This document shows, one piece after another, positions 1 to 8,630 of a DNA stretch of 62,055 nucleotides (position 1 is the first letter of the stretch; each line of letters starts with the position of its first letter). Both the position numbers and the translations under genes were made by a program. Origin of the DNA: CAYVQE01 sp964633205 (lineage in GTDB: Bacteria > Myxococcota > B64-G9). Below the pieces are notes generated by a model. The model ran no database searches. It was not told where the DNA came from and saw only the letters and a list, made by a program, of their open reading frames with translations. The DNA lies in assembly GCA_964633205.1 (NCBI GenBank), contig CAZWFN010000018.1:1-62055 (forward strand), given 5' to 3'.

Positions 1-418
1 GGGCGGGTTCGGATCGCTCTTGTTGCTGCTGCTGGCGGCTCGGGGCGCCGAAGCCGAAGCCGCCGAAGAGCTGGCCGAGCTGCTCGGCCCAGGGCGCGGC
101 GCTGGAGGACAGCTGCTGGGCCACCGATTGCAGCCAGGCGGCGAAGGGGGCCTGCTGCACCGTGCCCTGGACGCGGATGATGCCGTGCAGCAGCTCCAGC
201 GGCAGCAGGTCGAGCCGCTCCTGCTGCTCCAGGATGACCTGCGTCAACACCTGGCGGGTCAGGTCGTGCTCCTGCTTGGCGTCGACCACCCGCACCCGGG
301 CGCCGGACTGGACGATCTGCGCCAGCTCCTCCAGGGTGATGTAGCGGCTCTGGCTGGTGTCGTACAGCCTGCGGTTGGAGTATTTCTTGATCAGCACCGG
401 CTCGGCAGCGCTCCACAT
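1..418 (-). CDS. phaR: PhaR-type polyhydroxyalkanoate synthesis regulator (3' end outside window)
   Basis: Reading leftward from ATG at 418 the product begins MWSAAEPVLIKKYSNRRLYD, then a TSQSRYITLEELAQIV stretch and a VVDAKQEHDLTRQVLTQVILEQQ stretch. This is the hallmark N-terminal DNA-binding/accumulation region of PhaR. The C-terminal part is rich in Gln and Gly-Phe. The family represses phasin and PHA-synthesis genes and is released by binding nascent PHA. A strong GGAGGA ribosome site lies just upstream of the ATG. About 139 codons are visible before the window edge, so the gene is partial. It is divergent from the phaE/phaC pair, so the 419-590 interval is the natural place for its own and its targets' operators. 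Confidence 0.88.
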   Translation of the reverse strand, partial: MWSAAEPVLIKKYSNRRLYDTSQSRYITLEELAQIVQSGARVRVVDAKQEHDLTRQVLTQVILEQQERLDLLPLELLHGIIRVQGTVQQAPFAAWLQSVAQQLSSSAAPWAEQLGQLFGGFGFGAPSRQQQQQERSEPA

Positions 419-476
419 GGCGTCCTCCTTTGCAAGTGCACACTAACCCGCCTGATTCGCGGCTGCAAGTTTTATT

Positions 477-529
477 TTGCTGCGAACGCAATATTTCCAC
501 TTGACATCGACCAGCAGCGTATCTAGTAT
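477..529 (+). promoter_or_regulatory. phaE/phaC promoter with upstream TGC/GCA inverted element
   Basis: A -35 TTGACA at 501-506, a 17-base spacer and a -10 TAGTAT at 524-529 form a near-consensus sigma-70-type promoter reading toward phaE (ATG 591). Just upstream, 477-491 reads TTGCTGCGAACGCAA, with TTGC/GCAA arms. TGC-rich elements are typical PhaR targets, so it is a plausible operator; that role is inference. Two further TGCAAG motifs lie at about 431 and 464. Confidence 0.65.
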
Positions 530-590
530 GTTGGGCGATCATGATGCTGCAACTGCGAAATCACGACGCGCCAGCACAAGGGAGGCATCC

Positions 591-908
591 ATGAGCGCCG
601 ACCCCTTTTCTCCGCCCGATCCCATGACCGCCGGCAGCCAACTGGCCCGCGCCTGGCAGGACTCGATGGAGGCCTGGTGGCAGGCCCTGCTGGGCGATCC
701 CGGCCGGCTGAGCGAGTTGGCCCGGCGCCTGGCCGGGATGGGCCTGGGCGGCGGCTCGGAGGCCGCCGATTTGCAGCGGGTGCTCGAGGCGCTGGAGCTG
801 ATCGAGCAGCGCGTCGAGCGGCTCGAGGCCCGCACCGCCGAGCTGGCCGAGAACCTGGCCCTGCTGGTGCGCCACCTGGGCGAAGCGGACCGCGGGGGCC
901 GGTCATGA
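591..908 (+). CDS. Small PhaE/phasin-like PHA synthase partner
   Basis: The 105-residue product (MSADPFSPPDPMTAGSQLAR) starts at an ATG preceded by GGGAGG at about 580. It has an N-terminal WQDSMEAWWQALLGDP amphipathic stretch. The C-terminal half is a predicted coiled coil with Leu/Glu heptads (QRVLEALELIEQRVERLEAR). Its position directly upstream of the PHA synthase, with a 4-base ATGA overlap, suggests the accessory subunit of a class III synthase or a phasin-type granule protein. It is much shorter than the usual PhaE of about 350 residues, so the family call rests on context and coiled-coil character rather than clear motifs. Confidence 0.55.
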   Translation: MSADPFSPPDPMTAGSQLARAWQDSMEAWWQALLGDPGRLSELARRLAGMGLGGGSEAADLQRVLEALELIEQRVERLEARTAELAENLALLVRHLGEADRGGRS

Positions 909-2005
909 GCGCCGCCGCCCAAGCGTTCGCCCCGGCGGTGGCGCTGGCCCGGCGCCAGCGCCGCTTTCTGCAGGCCACCTGGCTGCGCCGGCCGCCCCGG
1001 CCGCGCTGGCACACCCCCAACCGGGTGCTCCGCGAGACGCCGGCCCATCGGCTGCGCGACTTTTCGGCCGCCGCCGGCGGGCCGGACGCCGCGGCGGCGG
1101 GCGGCGCGGCCGGCCGGACACCGGTGCTGCTGATCCCGCCCGAGGTCAACGCCTCGACCATCGTCGACTTCGGCGCCGGCCAGAGCCTGGTGGCCGCGGT
1201 GCGCGCCGCCGGCTTCGCCCGGGTGGCCGCCATCGAGTGGCGCACGGCCCGGGCGGCCAGCGCCCGGCGCGGCATCGACGACTCGCTGCGCACCATCCTC
1301 GACTCCGCGGCCGCGCTGGGCGGCCGGGTGCATCTGATCGGCGTCTGCCAGGGCGGCTGGGAAGCGGCCTGTGCCGCCGCGCTGCAGCCCGAGATCGCCG
1401 CCAGCCTGACCCTGGCCGCCGCGCCCATCGACTTCCACGCCGGGCTGAGCGCGGTGGCCGGGCTGGCCCGCGGCCTGCCCATGCGCTTTTTCCAGTCCTT
1501 GGTGGCCGCCGGCGGCGGCCGCATGCCGGGCGCCTTCATCGCCCAGGGCTTCGACAACCTGATGCCCTTCGAGCGCCACTGGCTGATCCCGCTGACGGTC
1601 TGGAACCACCTGGACGACCAGCGCTGGATGGCCCGCTACCAGCGGCTGGGCGACTGGTACCGGGCGAACAAGGATCTGCCCGGGCCCATGTACCTGCAGG
1701 CGGTCGAGCAGCTGTTCAAGCACAACCGGCTGATCCGCGGCCGCTTCCAGGCGCTGGGCCGCACCGTGGATCTCGAGCGCATCCGCTGCCCGCTGGCGCT
1801 GGTGGCCGGTGCCCGCGATCACATCACCCCGCCGCCGCAGGTCTGGGCGGCCGAGCAGGCCATGGGCAGCCGGCACGTGCTGCGGCGCGAGGTGCCGGCC
1901 GGCCACGTGGGCAGCTTCATGGGCCGCAGCGCGCTGCGCGACCACTGGCCGGAGATCCTGGCCTGGCTGGCGGCCGCCGAGCGGGCGGACGGGCCTGCGG
2001 TCTGA
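905..2005 (+). CDS. phaC: Class III-like poly(3-hydroxyalkanoate) synthase PhaC
   Basis: A 366-residue alpha/beta hydrolase that polymerises hydroxyacyl-CoA into PHA. The lipase-like box is GVCQGG with a catalytic cysteine at residue 148. The other triad members are Asp305 in AGARDHITPP and His334 in VPAGHVGSFMG. This spacing and total length fit class III PhaC (about 355 residues, triad near 149/302/331). The start ATG at 905 overlaps the stop of the upstream small partner, which indicates translational coupling. A much longer N-terminal extension is possible in the same frame but would lie entirely within the upstream gene. The nearby divergent phaR supports the pathway assignment. Confidence 0.85.
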   Translation: MSAAAQAFAPAVALARRQRRFLQATWLRRPPRPRWHTPNRVLRETPAHRLRDFSAAAGGPDAAAAGGAAGRTPVLLIPPEVNASTIVDFGAGQSLVAAVRAAGFARVAAIEWRTARAASARRGIDDSLRTILDSAAALGGRVHLIGVCQGGWEAACAAALQPEIAASLTLAAAPIDFHAGLSAVAGLARGLPMRFFQSLVAAGGGRMPGAFIAQGFDNLMPFERHWLIPLTVWNHLDDQRWMARYQRLGDWYRANKDLPGPMYLQAVEQLFKHNRLIRGRFQALGRTVDLERIRCPLALVAGARDHITPPPQVWAAEQAMGSRHVLRREVPAGHVGSFMGRSALRDHWPEILAWLAAAERADGPAV

Positions 2006-2024
2006 GCACGAGGAGGCGTGAGCC

Positions 2025-3074
2025 ATGGCGGATCGGCGCACATCGGTTAGACTGGAGTCCATGCGCGAGCACCTCGCCGCCGCGGGCCTGGGCCTGCTGC
2101 TGAGCTGGGCGCTGGTCGCCTGCGGCGGCGGCGGGCCGGACTGCCGGGTGGGCGCCGACTGCGCCTCGGGCATCTGCCGCTCGGACGGCAGCTGCGCGCC
2201 GCTGGCCGACGGCGACGGGGGCGCCGACGGCGGCGCCGACGGCGGGCTGGACGGAGGCGACGCGCTGGCCGACGCGGGCGACGGCGGCGACGGGGCCGGC
2301 GGCGACGGGATCGGCGGCGACGACGACGGTGGCGGTGACGCGGGCGACGGCGGCGGCGACGGCTCGCTGACCTGCGCGCCCGACCACGACGGCGTGATCA
2401 GCCGCGCCGAGGTGCCGCTTAGACCCGGGCTGCGGGCCACCTTCCGCGTCTCGGGCCGCACCGAGATCGACACCGCCGGCGAGGCCCGGCCCGGCGGCGG
2501 CCGGCTGTGGGACCTGAGCGGGCCCTACGACGGCGACGAGCACGTGCTGGTCGAGCTGCGCGATCCGACCGGCACCTGGTTCGCCCCGGTCTTTCCCGAG
2601 GCCGACTACTACTCCCGGCTGCGCCAGGACGAGGACCTGCTGGGCGTGTTCCGCACCAGCGACCAGGCGCTCGAGCTGCTGGGGGTGGTCTCGCCGGACG
2701 ACGGCGCACTGCGCACCGAGCTGACCTTCGATCCGCCGGTGACGGTCTACGCCTTCCCGCTGCAGCTGGGCGACGCCTGGTCCACCGAGACCACCGTGTC
2801 CGGCTGGGCCGCCGGGGCCTGGAGCTACTACTTCGAGGACTACGACAACCAGGTCGACGCCGCCGGCGAGCTGATCACGCCCTACGGCCGGCTCGAGGTG
2901 CTGCGGGTGCGCTCGCACATGACCCGCACGGTCAACCTGGTGACCACGGCCCGGACCGTCAGCCACTTCTTCGCCGCCGAGTGCTTCGGCACCGCCGCGG
3001 TGATCCACTCGCGCGACTTGGAGTCCGAGGCCGAGTTCGACATCGCCGCCGAGGTACGGAGGCTGGCGCCTTGA
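2025..3074 (+). CDS. Lipoprotein with Gly/Asp linker, paralogue of the protein at 5917-6762
   Basis: A predicted lipoprotein: hydrophobic signal ending SWALVAC followed by Gly residues. An alternative ATG at 2061 would begin directly at the signal peptide (MREHLAAAGLG) and may be the true start, although AGGAGG precedes 2025. After a small Cys cluster (CRVGADCASGICRSDGSC) comes a roughly 60-residue low-complexity Gly/Asp/Ala linker, then a globular domain from LTCAPDHDGVISRAEV to the end RRLAP. That domain shares blocks with the lipoprotein at 5917-6762: CxPDxDGxIxxAE, GGRxWD, LLG, PLQxGxxW, and FDIAAEVRRL against FTTAAQVRRL. Function unknown; surface or periplasmic location inferred. Its stop overlaps the next start. 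Confidence 0.8.
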   Translation: MADRRTSVRLESMREHLAAAGLGLLLSWALVACGGGGPDCRVGADCASGICRSDGSCAPLADGDGGADGGADGGLDGGDALADAGDGGDGAGGDGIGGDDDGGGDAGDGGGDGSLTCAPDHDGVISRAEVPLRPGLRATFRVSGRTEIDTAGEARPGGGRLWDLSGPYDGDEHVLVELRDPTGTWFAPVFPEADYYSRLRQDEDLLGVFRTSDQALELLGVVSPDDGALRTELTFDPPVTVYAFPLQLGDAWSTETTVSGWAAGAWSYYFEDYDNQVDAAGELITPYGRLEVLRVRSHMTRTVNLVTTARTVSHFFAAECFGTAAVIHSRDLESEAEFDIAAEVRRLAP

Positions 3075-3979
3075 GCCGCCGCGCGCTGCCAGGCTTGCTG
3101 CTGCTGGCCGGGGCGCTGGCCGCGGGCGGCTGTCCGGCCTTCCACGCCGGGCCGCTGCCGGGCGCGCCGGCGGCGGCGCAGTACATCGACATCGACGGGG
3201 TGCGGCTGCGCTACCGCGACGCCGGCAGCGGGCCGGCGGTGGTGCTGATCCACGGCTACGCCTCCTCGCTGGAGACCTGGGCCGCGGTGGTGCCGAAGCT
3301 GGCCGCAAGCCACCGGGTGATCGCGCTCGACCTCAAGGGCTTCGGCTGGTCGGGCCGGCCGCCGGGCGACTACGCGCCGGCCGCCCAGGCGCGGCTGGTG
3401 CTGGGCCTGCTGGACGCGCTGGGCGTGGAGCGCGCCGCGCTGGCGGCCCACTCCTACGGCTGCTCGGTGGCGCTGGAGCTGGCGCTGGCGGCGCCCGAGC
3501 GCGTCGAGCGGCTGGCGCTGTACGACGCCTACGTCTACCCCGAGCAGCTGTCGATGTTCTTTTTGTGGGCGCGGGCGCCCTGGGTGGGCGAGGCCCTGTT
3601 CGCCCTGTTCTACGACCAGCGCCCGGACGAGCGGCTGATGCTGGCCTTCTACGATCCGCGGCGGGTGACCGAGAGCCTGGCCGAGGACGTGGAGCGCGCC
3701 ATGCAGCGGCCGGGCACCGAGGCGGCCGCGCTGGCGGTGGCCCGCGGCCTGCGGCCGGCGAAGCTGGTGCCGCGGCTGGCCGCGGTCGGCCAGCCGGTGC
3801 TGCTGCTGTGGGGCCGCGAGGACGCGGTGGCGCCGCTGGCGGTGGGCGAGCGGCTGGCGCGCGATCTGCGCCGGGCCGAGCTGGTGGTCTACCCGCGCTG
3901 CGGCCACTTTCCCATGCTCGAGGCGGCCGCCGCCTCGACCCGCGACCTGGCCGCCTTCCTGGCGCCGGAGGGGTCATGA
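3071..3979 (+). CDS. Alpha/beta hydrolase, secreted or lipid-anchored
   Basis: Start chosen as TTG at 3071, which overlaps the previous TGA. It gives an immediate signal peptide (LSRRALPGLLLLAGALAAGG) with a Cys that could be lipidated, although AGGC is a weak lipobox. The 302-residue product then shows the hydrolase core: VVLIHGYASS oxyanion region, DLKGFGWSGRP, nucleophile elbow AHSYGCS with Ser, LLLWGREDAVAP acid region and a GHFPMLE terminal His. This is typical of the epoxide hydrolase/haloperoxidase-like branch; the substrate cannot be inferred. It lies between the lipoprotein and an outer-membrane protein in one overlapping operon. Confidence 0.8.
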   Translation: MSRRALPGLLLLAGALAAGGCPAFHAGPLPGAPAAAQYIDIDGVRLRYRDAGSGPAVVLIHGYASSLETWAAVVPKLAASHRVIALDLKGFGWSGRPPGDYAPAAQARLVLGLLDALGVERAALAAHSYGCSVALELALAAPERVERLALYDAYVYPEQLSMFFLWARAPWVGEALFALFYDQRPDERLMLAFYDPRRVTESLAEDVERAMQRPGTEAAALAVARGLRPAKLVPRLAAVGQPVLLLWGREDAVAPLAVGERLARDLRRAELVVYPRCGHFPMLEAAAASTRDLAAFLAPEGS

Positions 3980-5652
3980 ACGCCGCCCGGCCCATTTCAC
4001 CGGCGGCGGGCCGCTGCCCACTGCGTGGTGCCGCCGCGGCCCGGGCGCCCCGCCGGCCGGCCGGCGGCCGGCTGGCGCCGGCGCTGGCGGTCGGGCTGGC
4101 CGGGTTGGTCGCGCTGGCCGGCCGGGTCGGGCCGGCCGCGGCCACCGGCTTCACCGACATCGGCCAGGACATCGAGGCCCATTCCGAGCTGGAGCTGGAG
4201 CTGGACGGGGCGCTGCGGCTGCGCGGGGCGCTGCTGCACAACCTGGACCTGGACCGCGGCCCCACCCCCTCGGGCGAGCTGTTCTTCCCGGTGCCGCCCT
4301 CGGACCCGCGGGCCCAGCTGCTGACCCACGCCGACATGCGGCTGCGCAACGACCTGGCGGTCTACGTGCCGGCCGCCAGCATGGCGGTCAAGCTGCGCCT
4401 GGACGTGGTCGACAACCTGGCGCTGGGCTCGGCGCCGGCCGGCCCGCCGGTCGGCGCGCTGGGCCAGCAGCCGCCGGCGGTGGCGCTGCGGGTGCGCCGC
4501 GCCTACGGCGAGGCCCTGCTGCCCTTCGGCCTGCTGGCCGCCGGGCGCATGGGCAGCCACTGGGGCCTGGGCATGCTGACCCACGGCGGCGACTGCGCCG
4601 ACTGCGACAGCGGCGACGCGGCCGACCGCATCGCCCTGATCACCCCGCTGGCCGGCCACGTCTGGGCGCTGGCCTACGATTTTTCGGCCAGCGGCCCTGA
4701 CGCCCAGCGCCGCGACGGCCGGCGCAGCATCGATCTGGATCCGTCCGACGACGTGCGCACGGTGACCCTGGCGGTGCTCGACTTCCGCCACCCGCTGGCG
4801 CTGCAGCGGCGCCGGCTGGCCGGCAAGACCAGCTTCGAGTACGGCCTCTACGCCGCCTACCGCTGGCAGGATGACGACATCCCGGCCTCGTACCTGCCTC
4901 TGGCCAGCGAGGTGCCGATCGACGGCGGCCAGGTGATGGCCCGCGGGCTGCACGCGGTGGCCGCCGACCTGTGGCTGCGGCTGACCCACCCGCGCTTTCG
5001 CATCGAGGCCGAGGCGGCCGTGATCTGGTCGCGCATCGACCAGCCCAGCCTGCTGCCGGGCGCGCTGCTGCACCAGCCGCTGGAGGCGCTGCAGTTCGGC
5101 GCCGCCGTCGAGAGCCAGATCGGCGCGCCCGAAGACGCCTGGGTCTTCGGCCTGGACGGCGGCTTCGCCTCCGGCGACCCGGCCCCGGGCTTCGGCGCCT
5201 TCGTCGATGTGGGTGATGCGGCCCCGCGGCGCGGCGACCTGCAGGGCGCCCAGGCGGTGCCGCCCTACGACAACCGGCTGGACAACTTCCGCTTCCACCC
5301 GGACTACCGCATCGACCGCATCCTGTTCCGCGAGATCGTGGGCACGGTCACCGATGCCTTCTACCTGCGGCCGCACCTGCGCTGGCGCATGCTGGAGCTG
5401 GGCCCCGGCCGGCTGGAGCTGGCCCTGGCCGCGGTGGCCTCCTTCGCGGTGCGCACCGAGTCGGCCCCCGGCGGTGAGCGGCCGCTGGGCGTGGAGATCG
5501 ACCCCAGCCTGGGCTGGATCAACGAGCGGGGTTTTTCGGTGGTGCTGGACTACGCGGCGCTGTTCCCGCTGGCCGGGCTGGACAACCCCCAGCTCGGCCT
5601 GGGCGCCGAGCCCGCCCAGCTGGCGCGGCTGCGGGTGGTGTACGCGTATTGA
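3976..5652 (+). CDS. Predicted outer-membrane beta-barrel protein (TIGR04551-like)
   Basis: A 558-residue protein starting at ATG 3976, overlapping the previous stop (ATGA). The N-terminus is long and Arg-rich, followed by a hydrophobic signal segment (LAVGLAGLVALAGRVGPAAA). The mature part has alternating strands and ends RLRVVYAY, an aromatic terminus typical of outer-membrane barrels. A GLGMLTHGGDCADCDSGDAA segment with two close cysteines and WALAYDFSASGP recall a conserved family of uncharacterised myxobacterial proteins (TIGR04551); that link is from memory and needs a profile search. It may form an envelope complex with the neighbouring lipoproteins. Confidence 0.7.
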   Translation: MNAARPISPAAGRCPLRGAAAARAPRRPAGGRLAPALAVGLAGLVALAGRVGPAAATGFTDIGQDIEAHSELELELDGALRLRGALLHNLDLDRGPTPSGELFFPVPPSDPRAQLLTHADMRLRNDLAVYVPAASMAVKLRLDVVDNLALGSAPAGPPVGALGQQPPAVALRVRRAYGEALLPFGLLAAGRMGSHWGLGMLTHGGDCADCDSGDAADRIALITPLAGHVWALAYDFSASGPDAQRRDGRRSIDLDPSDDVRTVTLAVLDFRHPLALQRRRLAGKTSFEYGLYAAYRWQDDDIPASYLPLASEVPIDGGQVMARGLHAVAADLWLRLTHPRFRIEAEAAVIWSRIDQPSLLPGALLHQPLEALQFGAAVESQIGAPEDAWVFGLDGGFASGDPAPGFGAFVDVGDAAPRRGDLQGAQAVPPYDNRLDNFRFHPDYRIDRILFREIVGTVTDAFYLRPHLRWRMLELGPGRLELALAAVASFAVRTESAPGGERPLGVEIDPSLGWINERGFSVVLDYAALFPLAGLDNPQLGLGAEPAQLARLRVVYAY

Positions 5653-5776
5653 GACCGCTGCCCAGCCCCGAGGAGGCTGCCGATGCCCGATGACATCCAT
5701 GAGAACATCCAAACCAGTGGTCTGCAGCGGCATCGTTGCATGAGCGGGTCGACAAATACGCCGCGTCGCCCCGACC

Positions 5777-5873
5777 GTAGGGGCGGGGTTCACCCCCGCC
5801 CGGACGAGCTCGGGCGACTACGGGCGGGGATGTCCCTGACGGGACCATGCGAGACATGGAATCCCGCCCCTAC
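5777..5873. repeat. Intergenic repeat with terminal inverted repeats, copy 1
   Basis: The element opens with GTAGGGGCGGG (5777-5787) and closes with its exact reverse complement CCCGCCCCTAC (5863-5873), 97 bases in all, with a further GGGCGGGGATG block inside. A second, shorter copy lies at 22816-22884. It has no coding capacity and resembles miniature inverted-repeat or REP-like elements. It occupies the space just upstream of the lipoprotein gene at 5917. Confidence 0.75.
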
Positions 5874-5916
5874 GTTGATAGTACCAGAGTCTGTTTTGGG
5901 CCAGCCTCGTAGAGCA

Positions 5917-6762
5917 TTGAATCATCCCTGGCCAGCCGGCCTGCTGCTGCTGGCCCTGCTGGCCGCCGGCTGCGGCCAGAACCAGAGCTGGCCGGCCGAG
6001 CGCGAACCCTACCAGCCGGCCGGGCTGGAGCCGCTGGCCTGCGTGCCCGATCTGGACGGGCGCATCACCGCCGCCGAGCTGAACCCGACCTTCGACCTGC
6101 CGGTGCGCTACCTGGTCTCGCCGGCCGGCGAGCAGCGGGCGGTGGACGTGGCCGGCCGGGTGGGCGCCGACGGCGGCCGGATCTGGGACTGGGGCGCCGA
6201 CTACGCCAGCGACCAGGTGGCCCAGGTGAGCGCCGGCGCGCTCGACGGCCAGTGGTACGCCGAGCACTTCCCGGCCGGCATGCTGGTGCTGCCGGTGGAT
6301 CTGGGCGGGGCCATCGAGGCGGTCTACGCCTACGACGACCAGTCCTTCCGCCTGCTGGGGCTGGCCTCGGCCGAGTCCGACCCGCCGGCCGGGCGCACCT
6401 TGCTGGTCTACCAGCAGCCGGTCGAGCTGTACCGCTTCCCGCTGCAGCCGGGCATGAGCTGGGTCGGCGTGGGCGAGGTGCGCGACGGCATATTGCAGGA
6501 TCTGCCCTACGCCGGCCGCGATGTCTACCAGGTCGAGGTGGCCGGCGGCGGCGAGCTGGTGCTGCCCGATCTGACCTTCACCCAGGTGCTGCAGGTCCAC
6601 ACCCGCACCGTGATCGAGCCGGCCGCCGGCCAGACCACCTCCACCCGCCAGGTGGGCTTCTTGTTCGAGTGCTACGGCGAGGTGGCCCGCGCCACCTCGC
6701 TGCCCGGCGAACCCGAACGCGACTTCACCACCGCCGCCCAAGTCCGCCGCCTCGGCTTGTAA
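5917..6762 (+). CDS. Lipoprotein, paralogue of 2025-3074
   Basis: No ATG lies near the signal peptide. TTG at 5917 gives LNHPWPAGLLLLALLAAGCG with a clean LAAGC lipobox; another TTG at 5896 is possible. Upstream in-frame sequence is repeat DNA (5777-5873) and is unlikely to be coding. The 281-residue product lacks the Gly/Asp linker of its paralogue but keeps the domain: LACVPDLDGRITAAEL, ADGGRIWDWG, FRLLGLAS, YRFPLQPGMSW and the end TTAAQVRRLGL. The pair flanks a hydrolase and an outer-membrane protein, suggesting a local duplication around an envelope module. Function unknown. Confidence 0.75.
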   Translation: MNHPWPAGLLLLALLAAGCGQNQSWPAEREPYQPAGLEPLACVPDLDGRITAAELNPTFDLPVRYLVSPAGEQRAVDVAGRVGADGGRIWDWGADYASDQVAQVSAGALDGQWYAEHFPAGMLVLPVDLGGAIEAVYAYDDQSFRLLGLASAESDPPAGRTLLVYQQPVELYRFPLQPGMSWVGVGEVRDGILQDLPYAGRDVYQVEVAGGGELVLPDLTFTQVLQVHTRTVIEPAAGQTTSTRQVGFLFECYGEVARATSLPGEPERDFTTAAQVRRLGL

Positions 6763-6873
6763 TTTTTCTACTTGACGCTTCGTTTTTTTGTACTTCAATA
6801 TCCGTCAAACGCATGCGTTATGGGTCGACCGTTTGGGAAGTTCTATCATGACACGAAGGGAAGGAGGCAGATC

Positions 6874-7422
6874 ATGTTTCTGGGTTGCCGTTTTAGGAAC
6901 CATCGACAATTCATCCTACTCGCTTCAATCGCAATTGCAGCTGTCTCGTCGGCCGCGGAGCGAGAGGTCCAGGACCCGAAGAAGCTGCAGCCGGGTGATG
7001 TGATGCTGCAGGGCGAGCGCTTCGGCGACAGGTACGTGGTGCAGATCGAGGCCGATGATTTGACCGTCGCGGATGGGAAGACAGTGGTCGGGATCGATGT
7101 TTTCGCCGAGCCGAGCGATACCCATCTGGTGAGAATCATGGATGTGGCCCACATCGAGACCTTGGGTGGATTCCAGGCGGATTCTCGTGACGGCATCGAA
7201 CCACCGCGGGCCAGCATGGCGTCCGATCTGACCGCGCCGCTCGGCGGCAGGCTGAGCTTCACGCCCCCTCCCCCGAAGGAGGACGATCGGATTCGAATGG
7301 AGCTGATCAGTGAAGAAAAAGGGGAGATGGCTCACGAGGTGTTCACGGATGTGCGCCTGGGCTCGCTTGCCGAGTTCAAGTTCAAGGCGAACATCGGTGC
7401 GGCCCGGGCGGATACAAAGTAG
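6874..7422 (+). CDS. Secreted protein of unknown function
   Basis: Start ATG 6874 has AAGGAGG at about 6860. The 182-residue product carries a signal peptide (NHRQFILLASIAIAAVSSAA, cleaved near AERE). The mature part is acidic, with a VVQIEADDLTVADGKTVVGI segment and a Pro-rich TPPPPKEDD turn. No family recognised. Codon use is less GC-biased than in its neighbours (more A/T at third positions), which may mark later acquisition. A weak promoter candidate lies upstream (TTGACG 6772-6777, 17-base spacer, TCAATA 6795-6800) in a T-rich stretch. Confidence 0.65.
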   Translation: MFLGCRFRNHRQFILLASIAIAAVSSAAEREVQDPKKLQPGDVMLQGERFGDRYVVQIEADDLTVADGKTVVGIDVFAEPSDTHLVRIMDVAHIETLGGFQADSRDGIEPPRASMASDLTAPLGGRLSFTPPPPKEDDRIRMELISEEKGEMAHEVFTDVRLGSLAEFKFKANIGAARADTK

Positions 7423-7432
7423 CGGCTGTTCG

Positions 7433-7452
7433 GAAGCTCCCTTGGGAACTTC
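7433..7452. terminator. Stem-loop between convergent genes
   Basis: The sequence GAAGCTCCC-TT-GGGAACTTC forms a nine-pair stem with one mismatch in the 33-base gap between the convergent genes ending at 7422 and 7456. The position suits a bidirectional terminator, but there is no T-run on either side. Confidence 0.4.
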
Positions 7453-7455
7453 GGG

Positions 7456-8487
7456 CTACTGCCCGCCGGCCTCGTCGTCGCCTTCGCCGTCGAGCAGGCC
7501 TTCGAGCGAATCGGTGCAGTAGTCGATCACGGTCCAGCGCTCGGCGCAGACCGACTCGCCGAGGCAGCGCTGCTGGCAGCTCTGGGTGATGCAGGACTCG
7601 CCCTCGGCGCAGTCCCAGTCGGTGTCGCAGGGGTAGTGCGACTGGGCGCAGTAGGGCTGGCAGTCGTAGTCGCTGTAGCAGGCGTTGCCGTCGCCGCTGC
7701 AGCTGCCCGGGCACTGTGAGTCCTCGAAGCACTCCATGCCGTTGTCGCACAGGCCCGGGGTGCAGAACTCGGACTGGCACTGGTAGTGGCCCTTGCAGGA
7801 GACCCCCAGCGACTTCAGCCCCAGGCAGGTGCCCTCGCCCTCGTCGTCGAACTCGCAGTACAGCTCGGCGCCGCACCAGTCGTCGTTCTCGCAGCGCTGG
7901 CCGGAGCTCTTCTGGTACTCGCACTCGCCCTCGGCGTTGCAGAACAGCCCGGGCTGGCAGATGCCGGCCTCGCACTCCTGGCCCTGCTTGGGGTAGGCCT
8001 TGCACTTGCGGTCGGCGGCGCAGTAGGCGCCCTGCTTGCACTCGAAGGAGTACAAACACTCCTGGCCCGGATCCAGGGTGCCCTTCCAGTGGCTCTCGCC
8101 GCACCAGCGCTCCCAGGGGATCTCGCTGACGTGCTGGAAGCAGGCGCCGTCGAGCAGCATCGAGCCCATACAGGCGGTGGCGTTCTGCTCTTGCAGCCGC
8201 ACGCTGCCCTTGTAGGCCGCCCAAAACATGGGCGCCAGGCGGTCGGCGCAGATCAGCTCCACGTCACGGCGGCACTCGGGCGGCTCGATGGAGATGGTGA
8301 TGCCCAGCGCGTCCTCGATCTGCTGCCCGGTGCAGCAGTGCCAGATGTTGTGACAGGCCACCTCGGCCACCTGCTGGCAGTAGTCGTCCAGGCTCACGTC
8401 CACTTCGGGTTCGCCGTCGCCGCTCGGACAGCCGGCCAGCAGGGCGCTCGCCAGCAGCAGGCTGGTCGCACAATAAACCGTTTTCAT
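7456..8487 (-). CDS. Cysteine-rich lipoprotein (Dickkopf/EB-like repeats)
   Basis: A 343-residue protein with a clear lipoprotein signal (MKTVYCATSLLLASALLAGC) and a good GGAGGAGA ribosome site. It has about 40 cysteines, mostly in short modules of the type GQEC..GIC.PGLFCNAEGEC and C..DDWCGAELYCEFDDEGEGTC. These resemble the Cys-rich modules common in secreted and lipid-anchored proteins of Myxococcota. They are probably disulfide-bonded and displayed on the outer envelope. The N-terminal third (DYCQQVAEVACHNIWHCC) may be a separate small domain. No enzymatic motif seen. Confidence 0.8.
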   Translation of the reverse strand: MKTVYCATSLLLASALLAGCPSGDGEPEVDVSLDDYCQQVAEVACHNIWHCCTGQQIEDALGITISIEPPECRRDVELICADRLAPMFWAAYKGSVRLQEQNATACMGSMLLDGACFQHVSEIPWERWCGESHWKGTLDPGQECLYSFECKQGAYCAADRKCKAYPKQGQECEAGICQPGLFCNAEGECEYQKSSGQRCENDDWCGAELYCEFDDEGEGTCLGLKSLGVSCKGHYQCQSEFCTPGLCDNGMECFEDSQCPGSCSGDGNACYSDYDCQPYCAQSHYPCDTDWDCAEGESCITQSCQQRCLGESVCAERWTVIDYCTDSLEGLLDGEGDDEAGGQ

Positions 8488-8630
8488 TGGCAGTCTCCTC
8501 CCGGTTCGTCAAGGCGCCGGCCGCGCCGGGCCGGTGGGCAAGCGCCGCAATGGTCTTGGGACGGCGCCCGGCCGAATTCATTCACGCCGACGGACGGAAT
8601 CGACACGGCTTTTCCGCCTTGCACCGCCGC

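Noticed and set aside
2200..2370. Repeated GGCGACGGC-type DNA as a repeat element
   Set aside because: It is the coding sequence of the Gly/Asp linker of a lipoprotein.
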